A program made the translations under genes and the position numbers. This document shows positions 16,357-23,743 of a DNA stretch of 64,000 nucleotides, piece by piece. How positions within the stretch are numbered: the first letter of the stretch is position 1; each line of letters opens with the position of its first letter. This DNA is from Actinomycetes bacterium (GTDB taxonomy: Bacteria; Actinomycetota; Acidimicrobiia; Acidimicrobiales; Palsa-688). The stretch is from contig JAJZMF010000036.1 in NCBI GenBank assembly GCA_021850325.1, positions 1-64,000 on the forward strand, given 5' to 3'. A model generated the notes under the pieces. The model saw nothing but the letters and a program-made list of their open reading frames with translations. It ran no database searches and was not told the origin of the DNA.

Positions 16357-16529
16357 GGCTCGGTAGCTCCTGTGTTACGGCGTGGGCACCGGTACCCGGT
16401 GCACCTGCGCTGGGCAGAGGACGACTTCGTTTGGCGTTCGGGCCGGCAGGCTACACCGCGCCACCTGGCCCTGCCAAGTGGCGCAGCGCTACGATCACGC
16501 CAGTCCGAGCGGATCGTGGAGGTGGGCCG

Positions 16530-17015
16530 ATGGCTGTTTCTGTGGGTGACCGTGTGCCCGATGTTCAGTTGAAGATGGTGGACGGGCACAAGACGGAGCA
16601 GGTGAGCACGGCGGACGTGCTGGGCAAGGGCAGGGTCGTGCTGTTCGGCGTGCCGGCGGCGTTCAGCCCTACATGCTCCGATGTCCACTTGCCGGGCTTT
16701 GTCGTCCGTGCCGACGAGCTGCGCGCCAAGGGCGTGGACCAGGTGTTCTGCACAGCGGTCAACGACGCCTTTGTCATGTCCGCCTGGGCCAGGTCCCAGG
16801 GCGTAGAAGGTTCCGTGTGGCTGCTGGCCGACGGTAACGGCGAGCTGGCCCGGGCCATGGGCCTGGAGCTCGACCTCACGGCCGGTGGGCTCGGTGTACG
16901 CAACCGGCGGTACGCGGCGGTGATCGAGGACGGTGTCGTCACCCACCTGATGGTCGAGCCCAACACGGGCCTCGACGTCAGCTCCGCCGACTCCGTGCTC
17001 AGCGTCCTGGGCTGA
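16530..17015 (+). CDS. peroxiredoxin, Prx5-like
   Basis: Thiol peroxidase of 161 aa. The Prx5-type active site reads PAAFSPTCSDVHLPGF, with the peroxidatic Cys in the TxxC context. A second Cys in FCTAVND could be the resolving or auxiliary residue. The ending VEPNTGLDVSSADSVL matches the family. It removes hydrogen peroxide or alkyl peroxides in the cytoplasm with a thioredoxin or glutaredoxin-type donor. A TACGAT element about 36 nt upstream may be its promoter, and GGAGG precedes the ATG. It overlaps the convergent glycosyltransferase gene by 17 bp. Confidence 0.92.
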   Translation: MAVSVGDRVPDVQLKMVDGHKTEQVSTADVLGKGRVVLFGVPAAFSPTCSDVHLPGFVVRADELRAKGVDQVFCTAVNDAFVMSAWARSQGVEGSVWLLADGNGELARAMGLELDLTAGGLGVRNRRYAAVIEDGVVTHLMVEPNTGLDVSSADSVLSVLG

Positions 17016-18183
17016 CCCCGGTACCCGGCCTTGGGGGGAGCCTGAGGCCGGTGTCCCGCAGGACGGCTCCCAGTCGCAGGGGCAGGTCGTCGGTCGACAG
17101 GTGCCGCCGGGCGGTCGCCGCATTGAGCTCGAGGTCGTGGCTGTGCCCGCCCGCCAGCCAGGCCCCCACCTCGGCCAGGTTGTAGGCGTCTGGCCAGCGG
17201 AAGCCCAGGGCCTCCAGCTCGGCCCGAGCCGGGTAGGGGCCGACGGCCACCGGGCGCAGGTGCAGGGACGCTTCCACGGGCGGGTTCCCGAAGCCCTCCT
17301 GGGTGGAGGGGAACAGCACGAGGTCGGCGGCTGCGTAGGCGTTCTCGATGCCCGTGGTGGTTGTCACCAGCCCTTCCGGCCGACCCCTCACGACCCTGGT
17401 CCGGGCGTTGGCGAGCAGTGCTGTGAGCTCTTCGCCGTAACCCTCTTCAGGGTCGCCCACGAGCCAGTAGGTAGCGCCGAAAGCCTCGGCGAGGGCCACG
17501 GCCCGGGCTATGCCCTTGCGCCTGATGGCCCGCGTGGGTTGCATGAAGAGGAGCTCCCCCTCCGCCACTCCGAGCGCGCGGCGAGTGACTTCACGCTCAC
17601 CGACCGGGGGGAAGGGGTCGAAGCAGTTGCGAACGGTCACCGCCCGCAAGCCCCTGACGGCGAGCTCGGAGCGCGCCTGGTCGGTGATGGTCACATGGCG
17701 CCAAGCGGGGTCATCCGGTGGTGGTGGGGAACCGGCGAACTGCGGCCTCTGCCATGGCAGGTCGTGGTGGTGGAGGACAGCTGGCCGGCCCCGAAGGGCC
17801 TTCGCCACCGCTGCCCCGGCAGAAGGGTTGAGGGGCAGTGAGCAGAGGTTTTCGACGACCACGAGGTCGGCCCCACTGATGGCACGGTGCAGGTGCGCTT
17901 CATCTACGGGCACGGCCGGGCCTCCCCTCAGGTGGGGTGCGGCGGCCAGTCCCGGCACGAGGTGGTCCGCCTCGCCCTCCCCGGCGACGGTCGAGACCCG
18001 GCACCCGAGCGAGCGCATGGCCCGGGCCCACTTGGCGCTTTCCTTCGATACACCGTCTGCACCACCAAGGCGGTACGAGATGACCACGATGCGTGGTGAT
18101 CTGCCCAGGTCAGGGCCCCCGTCCTGCGTGGGTTGGATATCGTTCGATGCCGAGGGGCCATCCGGCCCGGCCCATGTCGACAT
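16999..18183 (-). CDS. glycosyltransferase, GT-B fold (family 4-like)
   Basis: Probable GT-B glycosyltransferase, 394 aa. The N-terminal domain opens with IVVISYRLGGADGVSKES, the glycine-rich acceptor-side loop. The C-terminal donor domain has RRKGIARAVALAEAFGATYWLVGD and the family acidic motif region FPSTQEGFGNPPVEAS. The frame continues upstream to 18303, but the ATG at 18183 avoids overlap with the diguanylate cyclase gene. The nucleotide-sugar and acceptor are unknown, and no polysaccharide cluster surrounds it. Confidence 0.85.
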   Translation of the reverse strand: MSTWAGPDGPSASNDIQPTQDGGPDLGRSPRIVVISYRLGGADGVSKESAKWARAMRSLGCRVSTVAGEGEADHLVPGLAAAPHLRGGPAVPVDEAHLHRAISGADLVVVENLCSLPLNPSAGAAVAKALRGRPAVLHHHDLPWQRPQFAGSPPPPDDPAWRHVTITDQARSELAVRGLRAVTVRNCFDPFPPVGEREVTRRALGVAEGELLFMQPTRAIRRKGIARAVALAEAFGATYWLVGDPEEGYGEELTALLANARTRVVRGRPEGLVTTTTGIENAYAAADLVLFPSTQEGFGNPPVEASLHLRPVAVGPYPARAELEALGFRWPDAYNLAEVGAWLAGGHSHDLELNAATARRHLSTDDLPLRLGAVLRDTGLRLPPRPGTGVSPGR

Positions 18184-18242
18184 CCCTACAGGTTGCCCGA
18201 CCGAGCACCGAGCGAACGGCCCGAGGCCACGAGGTGCACAGC

Positions 18243-19304
18243 GTGAACCAATCCCACACCGAGAGCTCAGAAGGCCAGCGGCTGGCCCGAGCTGGAACGG
18301 CACACGGTGGGGACGTCGCGCTCATGCTCGGGGGGCAGGCCGCGGTCGCCCAGCCATCGGAGGTTGCGGCCGGAGGGCACTCGACGAGCCGGGCCCAGGC
18401 TCTGTCCGGCCTGCAACGGCCGTCACCGCCGGGGACCGAGCTCCCCCCACCCCCGCGGGTGGCGCCCGGCCTGTCCTCAGCGCTCCCAGCCCCCCCGCCG
18501 CCGCCGCCCCAGGACCTCGACGGCGGCCTCGGTGAGCTGCCGAGCCTCCTGGCTCGTGCCGGTACGGGTGTGAGCTTCATATACGAGGCGCTGGACCTGG
18601 TGGCCGCCCGTTACCGCCTGCGGGACCTGGTGGTCGTTGTCGACGTGGGCGAGGGACGGCAGCTCTTCCGGCTGGGCCGCTCACCACTGGGCACGGGGGA
18701 GGGCGGTGCCCCCTCCCACGTCCTGGCCGCCCTGGGCGGCCGGCCCGGGGTCTATGCCGACCCCCCGGTCGTCGGGCCGGTGGCGGCTGCGTCGCTCACC
18801 AGCCTGGTCGAGGTGGCCCTGCGCCTGGACCTGCTGGGCCACGACGCCAGCCACGACGCCCTGACCGGGCTTCTCAACCGCCGGAGCTACGAGCTGTTGC
18901 TGGACCAGGCCGTCAACCGCGCCCGGCGCTACGGGTGGCCCTTTGCCCTGGTGCTGTTGGACCTGGACAACTTCAAGGTGGTCAACGACCGCTACGGCCA
19001 CGCGGCGGGGGACGCCGCGCTGCGGGCCGTGGGCACCGAGCTGAGGGCGGTGCTGAGAGGTGGCGACGTGGCCGCCCGCCTCGGTGGGGACGAGTTCGCC
19101 CTCCTGGTGGTGGGAGTGGACAACGCTTCGGCGCTCTCACCCATCCTCGCCCGCCTGGGCCAGGCCCTGGAGCGGGCCGTGCCCGAGGCCACCGTGGGGT
19201 TCTCGGTCGGCGTCGCGTGCTTCCCGGCCGACACGGACGACCCGCTCACCCTCACCGACCTGGCGGACCAGCGCCTGTACGCGGCAAAGGCCGTGGACGC
19301 TTGA
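18243..19304 (+). CDS. diguanylate cyclase (GGDEF)
   Basis: Makes c-di-GMP from two GTP. It is 353 aa from a GTG start. A proline-rich low-complexity stretch (about residues 55-90) is followed by a region of about 100 residues resembling a small GAF-type sensor (YRLRDLVVVVDVGEGRQLF), then the GGDEF domain. The catalytic LGGDEF is intact near 281-285. RGGD sits five residues before it, matching the inhibitory I-site RxxD, so product feedback is expected. No transmembrane span is present, so it is cytoplasmic. Two PilZ proteins at 30-31.6 kb could be its receptors. Confidence 0.92.
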   Translation: MNQSHTESSEGQRLARAGTAHGGDVALMLGGQAAVAQPSEVAAGGHSTSRAQALSGLQRPSPPGTELPPPPRVAPGLSSALPAPPPPPPQDLDGGLGELPSLLARAGTGVSFIYEALDLVAARYRLRDLVVVVDVGEGRQLFRLGRSPLGTGEGGAPSHVLAALGGRPGVYADPPVVGPVAAASLTSLVEVALRLDLLGHDASHDALTGLLNRRSYELLLDQAVNRARRYGWPFALVLLDLDNFKVVNDRYGHAAGDAALRAVGTELRAVLRGGDVAARLGGDEFALLVVGVDNASALSPILARLGQALERAVPEATVGFSVGVACFPADTDDPLTLTDLADQRLYAAKAVDA

Positions 19305-19894
19305 GCGGGCCGGGCGGCCCCGGGGCCGCGGTGAGGGACGCGTTGGAGCTGGAGCTCAGGCAGCTGCCCGGGGTCTCCTTCGTCTCGTTCTCCGGTGAGG
19401 ACGAGCCCTGCCGGATAGAGCTCGTGGTGGCCGTCGGGACCGAGCACGGCCGGGTCCGGGAGGAGGCGAGCCGGTGCGCCGCCCACTACCTCGAGACGCC
19501 ACCCGAGGTCCAGCTCTACAACGCACCCGAGGAGGCCCCGAAGCAGGTGGCCCGGCACGGCCGGGTGAGGCTGGTCCTGCTGCTCCCGAGCGACGGGGGT
19601 GCCGCCATCGAGGTCCGGCTGTCACGGGGTTCGCAGAGCCGGTCGGCGCGGGCGGTTGCCGGCGACACGGGTGCCGTGGGCAGGGCCGTCCTGGAGGCGC
19701 TGGAGGGCCTGGGCGCTGAGGTGCCCTACGAGGTCGTGGGCTTCCACGCCCTGCCTTCCGACTGGGGTGCCGGCGTGCTCGCCGTCCTGCGCAACACCGT
19801 CACCGGGGAACTGCGCCGTGGGGTGGCCACGGGCCGCGCCCCGGCCGACGCGGCGGCACGGGCCGTGCTGGCCGCTGTCAACCGGTCCCTGTAG
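19301..19894 (+). CDS. conserved hypothetical protein downstream of the diguanylate cyclase
   Basis: I do not recognise this family. It is 197 aa from a TTG that overlaps the cyclase stop as TTGA; a GTG at 19331 is the alternative. Two similar-looking alpha/beta halves are visible: LELRQLPGVSFVSFSGEDEPCRIELVV near the start, and a later part (AVGRAVLEALEGLGAEVPYEVVGFHALP) resembling a small ACT-like or dodecin-like fold. There are no catalytic motifs or membrane spans. Tight coupling to the cyclase suggests shared expression. Confidence 0.72.
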   Translation: MSGPGGPGAAVRDALELELRQLPGVSFVSFSGEDEPCRIELVVAVGTEHGRVREEASRCAAHYLETPPEVQLYNAPEEAPKQVARHGRVRLVLLLPSDGGAAIEVRLSRGSQSRSARAVAGDTGAVGRAVLEALEGLGAEVPYEVVGFHALPSDWGAGVLAVLRNTVTGELRRGVATGRAPADAAARAVLAAVNRSL

Positions 19895-19927
19895 GCGCCG
19901 CTGGCCCGCCTCGTTGGGCCAGACTTG

Positions 19928-20776
19928 ATGCCCGTGCCCGCAGCCCCTGTACCGGTGGTGCACCTGGCGCACCTGGCCTGGTGGCACCCGGGCTCCCAGT
20001 TGCTGGCAGCCAGTGCTGCAGGCCTGGTCCAGCGGTCGCCGCTGGGGTTCGTCGTGGCCTTCGGCGCCGGGGTCGTCTCTTTCCTGTCCCCCTGCGTCCT
20101 GCCCCTGGTCCCCTCGTACCTGTCGATGATGTCGGGGATGGGCGCCCTCGGCGCGTCGGGCGGGACGGCCGAGCCCCCGGCGGCCCACCGGGCCAGGATG
20201 CTGTGGTCGACCCTGCTCTTCGTGGCCGGCTTCAGCCTGGTGTTCGCCCTCCTGGAGGCAACGGCGAGCGTGGTCTCGGAACCTCTGCGCACCCACAAGG
20301 CGGTACTGGGCTACGTGGCCGGGGGCCTGATCATCGTGATGGGCCTCTTCATGGCCGGTGCCCTGCAGCTGCCGCGCCTGCAGGCGGAGCGCCGGTTCTC
20401 GGTCCGCCCCTCACGTCTTGGCCCCTGGGCGGCCCCGGTCATGGGCATGACCTTCGCCTTCGGGTGGACCCCTTGCATCACCCCGGTCCTGGCCTCGGTG
20501 CTGGGGCTGGCCTCCAGTGGGGGGACCCTGCTCAGGGGGGAGGGGATGCTCCTGGCCTACTCGCTCGGCCTGGGCGTGCCGTTCGTGGTCACCGGCCTGG
20601 CGTTCAGCCGGGTGTCCGGGGCCCTGGTGGCCGCCAGGCGCCGGGCCCGGGGCATCAGTGCCGTCTCGGGGGCACTGTTGGCCGGCCTCGGCGTGCTCAT
20701 GGTCACCCAGCAGGTCGGCACGCTCTCGTCGTGGTCCCAGAGCGCCCTGCGGGCACTGGGCCTCGCCTCGCTGTAG
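19928..20776 (+). CDS. ccdA: cytochrome c biogenesis protein CcdA
   Basis: Polytopic membrane thiol transporter of the DsbD/CcdA family, 282 aa. It moves reducing equivalents across the membrane to keep the haem-binding Cys of apocytochrome c and CcmG/CcmH reduced. The two conserved Cys are in FLSPCVLPLVPSYLS and FGWTPCITPVL, and six spans are evident. Unusually for CcdA, about 40 residues precede the first conserved span. It lies 73 bp before ccmA on the same strand, and TAGAGT at 20832-20837 may give the ccm genes their own promoter. Confidence 0.93.
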   Translation: MPVPAAPVPVVHLAHLAWWHPGSQLLAASAAGLVQRSPLGFVVAFGAGVVSFLSPCVLPLVPSYLSMMSGMGALGASGGTAEPPAAHRARMLWSTLLFVAGFSLVFALLEATASVVSEPLRTHKAVLGYVAGGLIIVMGLFMAGALQLPRLQAERRFSVRPSRLGPWAAPVMGMTFAFGWTPCITPVLASVLGLASSGGTLLRGEGMLLAYSLGLGVPFVVTGLAFSRVSGALVAARRRARGISAVSGALLAGLGVLMVTQQVGTLSSWSQSALRALGLASL

Positions 20777-20849
20777 GCGGCCCGCCGCCCTGCCGGGCAG
20801 GCCCGCCTCGCTGTTTGGCCCTGCTCATCGCTAGAGTTGGGCGGCGGTC

Positions 20850-21575
20850 ATGCTCCCCGCCGTCCGCCTCCGCTCCGCAGTCGCCCTGGTGGGCCGTTAC
20901 CCGGTGCTGGCCGGTGCCGACCTGGACCTGGACCGGGGTGAGGTGGTGGTCCTGAGGGGGGCGAACGGTGCAGGCAAGACGAGCCTGCTGCGTGTCCTGG
21001 CCGGCCTGCTGCCGTTGGTGGCGGGTGAGGCCAGTGTCCTCGGCTTCGACCCGGGAGCCGAGCCCCGGCGGCTGCGCCCTCTGGTCGGGCTGCTCGGGCA
21101 CCGCAACGGGCTGTACGACGACCTTTCGGCCCGGGAGAACGTGCGCTTCGCGGTCAGAGCGGCTCGGCTCGGCCCCGGTGCGGTCGACGGCGCCCTGGAC
21201 CGCCTGGGACTGCTGGGGCGCCTGTCCGAGGTGCCAGCGGGACGGCTCTCCGCCGGGCAGCGCCGCCGGGTGGCCCTGGCCTGCCTGGTGGCCCGGGCGC
21301 CCAAGCTCTGGTTGCTCGACGAGCCTCACGCCGGCCTGGACGCAGAGCACCGCAGCCTTCTGGACGCCCTGCTCGACGAGGTGGCCGGGGCCGGCGCCAG
21401 CATCGTGCTGGCGTCACACGAGGAGCTGCCACCCGAGCTGGCCAGCCGTCGTACGGTGCACATGGCGGGGGGGACGGTGGTCGAGGGCCCGGCAGCCCCG
21501 GTCGCACCCGGGACGGGTCACCCGGCAGGGGTGCCTGTGGTGCCGGCCGGTGCGGAGGCGCCACGTGTGGCGTGA
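20850..21575 (+). CDS. ccmA: haem exporter ATP-binding protein CcmA
   Basis: ABC ATPase of the CcmABCD complex, which loads haem onto CcmE. It is 241 aa. Walker A GANGAGKTS is at residues 37-45, the signature is LSAGQRRR, Walker B is LWLLDEPHAGLD and the switch His is in ASHEE. The C-terminal extension of about 40 residues is A/P/G-rich. TAGAGT lies 12 nt before the ATG. Its 3' end overlaps the ccmB start by 11 nt. Confidence 0.93.
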   Translation: MLPAVRLRSAVALVGRYPVLAGADLDLDRGEVVVLRGANGAGKTSLLRVLAGLLPLVAGEASVLGFDPGAEPRRLRPLVGLLGHRNGLYDDLSARENVRFAVRAARLGPGAVDGALDRLGLLGRLSEVPAGRLSAGQRRRVALACLVARAPKLWLLDEPHAGLDAEHRSLLDALLDEVAGAGASIVLASHEELPPELASRRTVHMAGGTVVEGPAAPVAPGTGHPAGVPVVPAGAEAPRVA

Positions 21576-22233
21576 CGCCTTGGTCGTGGCGGGCAAGGAC
21601 CTGCGCATCGAAGCCCGCGCCAAGGTGGGGCTGAACCAGGTCGTCCCCTACTCCATGGTGGTGCTACTGCTCTTCGGCTTCGCCTTCGACCAGGACCGGC
21701 CCCTGCTGCAGCAGGCTGCTCCGGGGTTGTTCTGGATGGCGGTGCTCTTCGCCGGCCTGCTGGCCGTGCAGCGCAGCTTCTCGGTCGAGGCTGCCGACGG
21801 GGCCATGGACGGGCTGAGGATGTCGGGGCTCGACCCGGCCGGCGTCTTCCTGGGCAAGGCGGTCGCCGTGGCAGCTCAGCTGGTGGCCCTGGAGGCGCTG
21901 CTCACGGTGGGGGTGGTGGTCCTGTTCCACACCCAGTTGGCCGGCGCCGGGCTGCTGGCCGCCACCGCGGTGCTCGCCACGGCGTGCGTGGCCGGGGCCG
22001 GTACTGCTTACGGGGCGCTGTCGATGGGCCTGCGGGTGAGGGAGACGCTGTTGCCGATGCTGCTCGCCCCCGTCCTTGCCCCTGTCGTGCTGTCTGCCAC
22101 CGAGGCCTGGCGGGCTGCGCTCGGGTTGTCCACCGGGGGTGGTTGGCGCTGGCTGGGCCTGCTCGCAGCCTTCGCCGCCATCTACCTGGCTGGCGGTGCC
22201 GTGGGCTTTGGCGCTTTGATGGAGGAGACGTGA
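21565..22233 (+). CDS. ccmB: haem exporter permease CcmB
   Basis: Six-span membrane partner of CcmA, 222 aa from a GTG inside the end of ccmA. The N-terminus VVAGKDLRIEARAK is followed by LLFGFAF and LAVQRSFSVE, and the late segment VRETLLPMLLAPVLAPVVLSATEA matches CcmB. It ends with a TGA overlapping the ccmC GTG (GTGA). Confidence 0.92.
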   Translation: MWRDALVVAGKDLRIEARAKVGLNQVVPYSMVVLLLFGFAFDQDRPLLQQAAPGLFWMAVLFAGLLAVQRSFSVEAADGAMDGLRMSGLDPAGVFLGKAVAVAAQLVALEALLTVGVVVLFHTQLAGAGLLAATAVLATACVAGAGTAYGALSMGLRVRETLLPMLLAPVLAPVVLSATEAWRAALGLSTGGGWRWLGLLAAFAAIYLAGGAVGFGALMEET

Positions 22234-23096
22234 GGTTTGCCGAAGTGCCACCAGCCCCTTCCACCGGCGCCCGACTGCCGGCCCGCTCCAGCCTCCTGAC
22301 ACGCGCCCTGGGCCTGTCGGCCGTGGTCGGCCTGGGTATCACGACCTGGTGGGGCCTGTGGGTGAGCCCACCCGACGTCGTCCAGGGACAGTACGTGCGC
22401 ATGCTCTACGTGCACCCGGCGGTCGCCACCATGTGCTACGCCGCCTTCGGGCTGTGCGCGCTGGGCAGCATCGCCTGGTTGTGGCCCCGCCTGCGCAGCC
22501 CCCGCTGGGACCGCCTGGCCGTGGCCGGCGCCGAGGTGGGCTCGGTCTTCTGCCTCGCCACCCTTGTGACCGGGTCCATCTGGGGCCGGGCCACCTGGGG
22601 GGTCTGGTGGACCTGGGACGCCAGGCTGACCCTGACCGCGGTGCTCTTCGCCCTCTCGCTGGGCTACCTGGCCCTGCGCCGGGCGATAGACAACCCGAGC
22701 TCCCGCTCGTACGTCTCCTCGATGGTGGCGGTGCTCATGGTGCTCACAGTGGTGGTCGACCACTACGCCACCACCTGGTGGGTCACGCTGCACCAGAACA
22801 CGAGCCTTTTCAAGCCTGGTCCCAGCGTGCACGGCTGGCAGCTGGCGACAATGGGCATGTCGTTCGTGGCTTTCGGCCTGGTGCTGGCATGGCTGATGGT
22901 GCACCGTTACCGGCTGGAGGCGCTCGAGGAGCGTTACGAGAGAGAGGGCCTCAGTGCCGCCCTGGAGGCCCGGCGTTCCGAGGGGCCGGCGGCAACCGGC
23001 AGGCCGGGCCGCGGCGGTCCTCAGCCGGCGGTAGGCGTACCCGCACCGGTACCGGTGGCCGGCCAGGCGCGGGACCAGGAGGTGGTGGCCCGGTGA
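22230..23096 (+). CDS. ccmC: haem-handling protein CcmC
   Basis: Membrane protein that presents haem to CcmE, 288 aa. It has the Trp-rich WWD segment (GSIWGRATWGVWWTWDARLT) and the flanking His in YVHPAVA and VVDHYATTWW that hold haem. The C-terminal tail of about 50 residues after the last span is longer than usual and rich in G, P and A. The GTG start overlaps ccmB by 4 nt. Confidence 0.93.
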   Translation: MRFAEVPPAPSTGARLPARSSLLTRALGLSAVVGLGITTWWGLWVSPPDVVQGQYVRMLYVHPAVATMCYAAFGLCALGSIAWLWPRLRSPRWDRLAVAGAEVGSVFCLATLVTGSIWGRATWGVWWTWDARLTLTAVLFALSLGYLALRRAIDNPSSRSYVSSMVAVLMVLTVVVDHYATTWWVTLHQNTSLFKPGPSVHGWQLATMGMSFVAFGLVLAWLMVHRYRLEALEERYEREGLSAALEARRSEGPAATGRPGRGGPQPAVGVPAPVPVAGQARDQEVVAR

Positions 23097-23215
23097 ACTA
23101 CGTCCTGGCTGCCTGGGGCGCCTGTGCCGTCCTCCTGCTCGCCTACACGGGCTGGGTCCTGCGCCGGGCACGCTCGCTGCGGGCGGCGCTGGCCCCCCGG
23201 CAGGAGCGCCGGTGA
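23093..23215 (+). CDS. ccmD: small membrane protein CcmD
   Basis: 40-aa protein with one transmembrane span (AAWGACAVLLLAYTGWVL) followed by a basic tail (RRARSLRAAL). This is the classic CcmD layout. It sits exactly between ccmC and ccmE with GTGA overlaps on both sides. CcmD helps release haem-loaded CcmE from CcmABC. Confidence 0.88.
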   Translation: MNYVLAAWGACAVLLLAYTGWVLRRARSLRAALAPRQERR

Positions 23216-23733
23216 GCGTGGCCACCGGGGCCGAGCCCGACCTGGCCCCTGTCTCCCCGGTCACAACCGGGCCGGAGGGCGGCGCAGCAGCACTGCTCGG
23301 AGGCCCGAGGCGCCGGAGGGCCCTGGCCACCAGGCGCCAGAAGTTGGTGGCCGGCGTCATCGTGCTCAGCGCCCTCGGACTGCTCGTGTTCCGGGGCCTG
23401 ACCAGTGCCATGGACTACTACCTGACGGCCGCGCAGGCCGTGGCCCAGAAGGCCCAACTGGGGACGCGGGACTTCCGCATCCAGGGCACCGTCATGCGCG
23501 ATGTGCACCAGGTCGGGGCCACGCTCGACTTCACTATCACCTCTCACGGCGTCAGGGTCCCCGTGGTGAGCACGGGCTCTCCGTCCAGCCTGTTCAAGCC
23601 CGGGATCCCCGTGGTCCTGGACGGCCACTGGCAGGGCGACCACTTCTCCAGCTACCAGATCATGGTCCAGCACGGCTCGAACTACGTGGAGGCCCACCCC
23701 CGCACCGCAGCCGCGGGTGCCCCGGCGAGGTGA
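23212..23733 (+). CDS. ccmE: haem chaperone CcmE
   Basis: Periplasm-facing haem chaperone, 173 aa. A cytoplasmic N-terminus of about 45 residues and one span (about 46-64) precede a beta-barrel domain. The covalent haem-binding His is in the HxxxY motif HGSNY (His154, Tyr158), so this is the canonical His-type CcmE, not the Cys-type variant. The N-terminus is longer than in proteobacteria. Confidence 0.92.
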   Translation: MSVATGAEPDLAPVSPVTTGPEGGAAALLGGPRRRRALATRRQKLVAGVIVLSALGLLVFRGLTSAMDYYLTAAQAVAQKAQLGTRDFRIQGTVMRDVHQVGATLDFTITSHGVRVPVVSTGSPSSLFKPGIPVVLDGHWQGDHFSSYQIMVQHGSNYVEAHPRTAAAGAPAR

Positions 23734-23743
23734 GACCGCTCAG

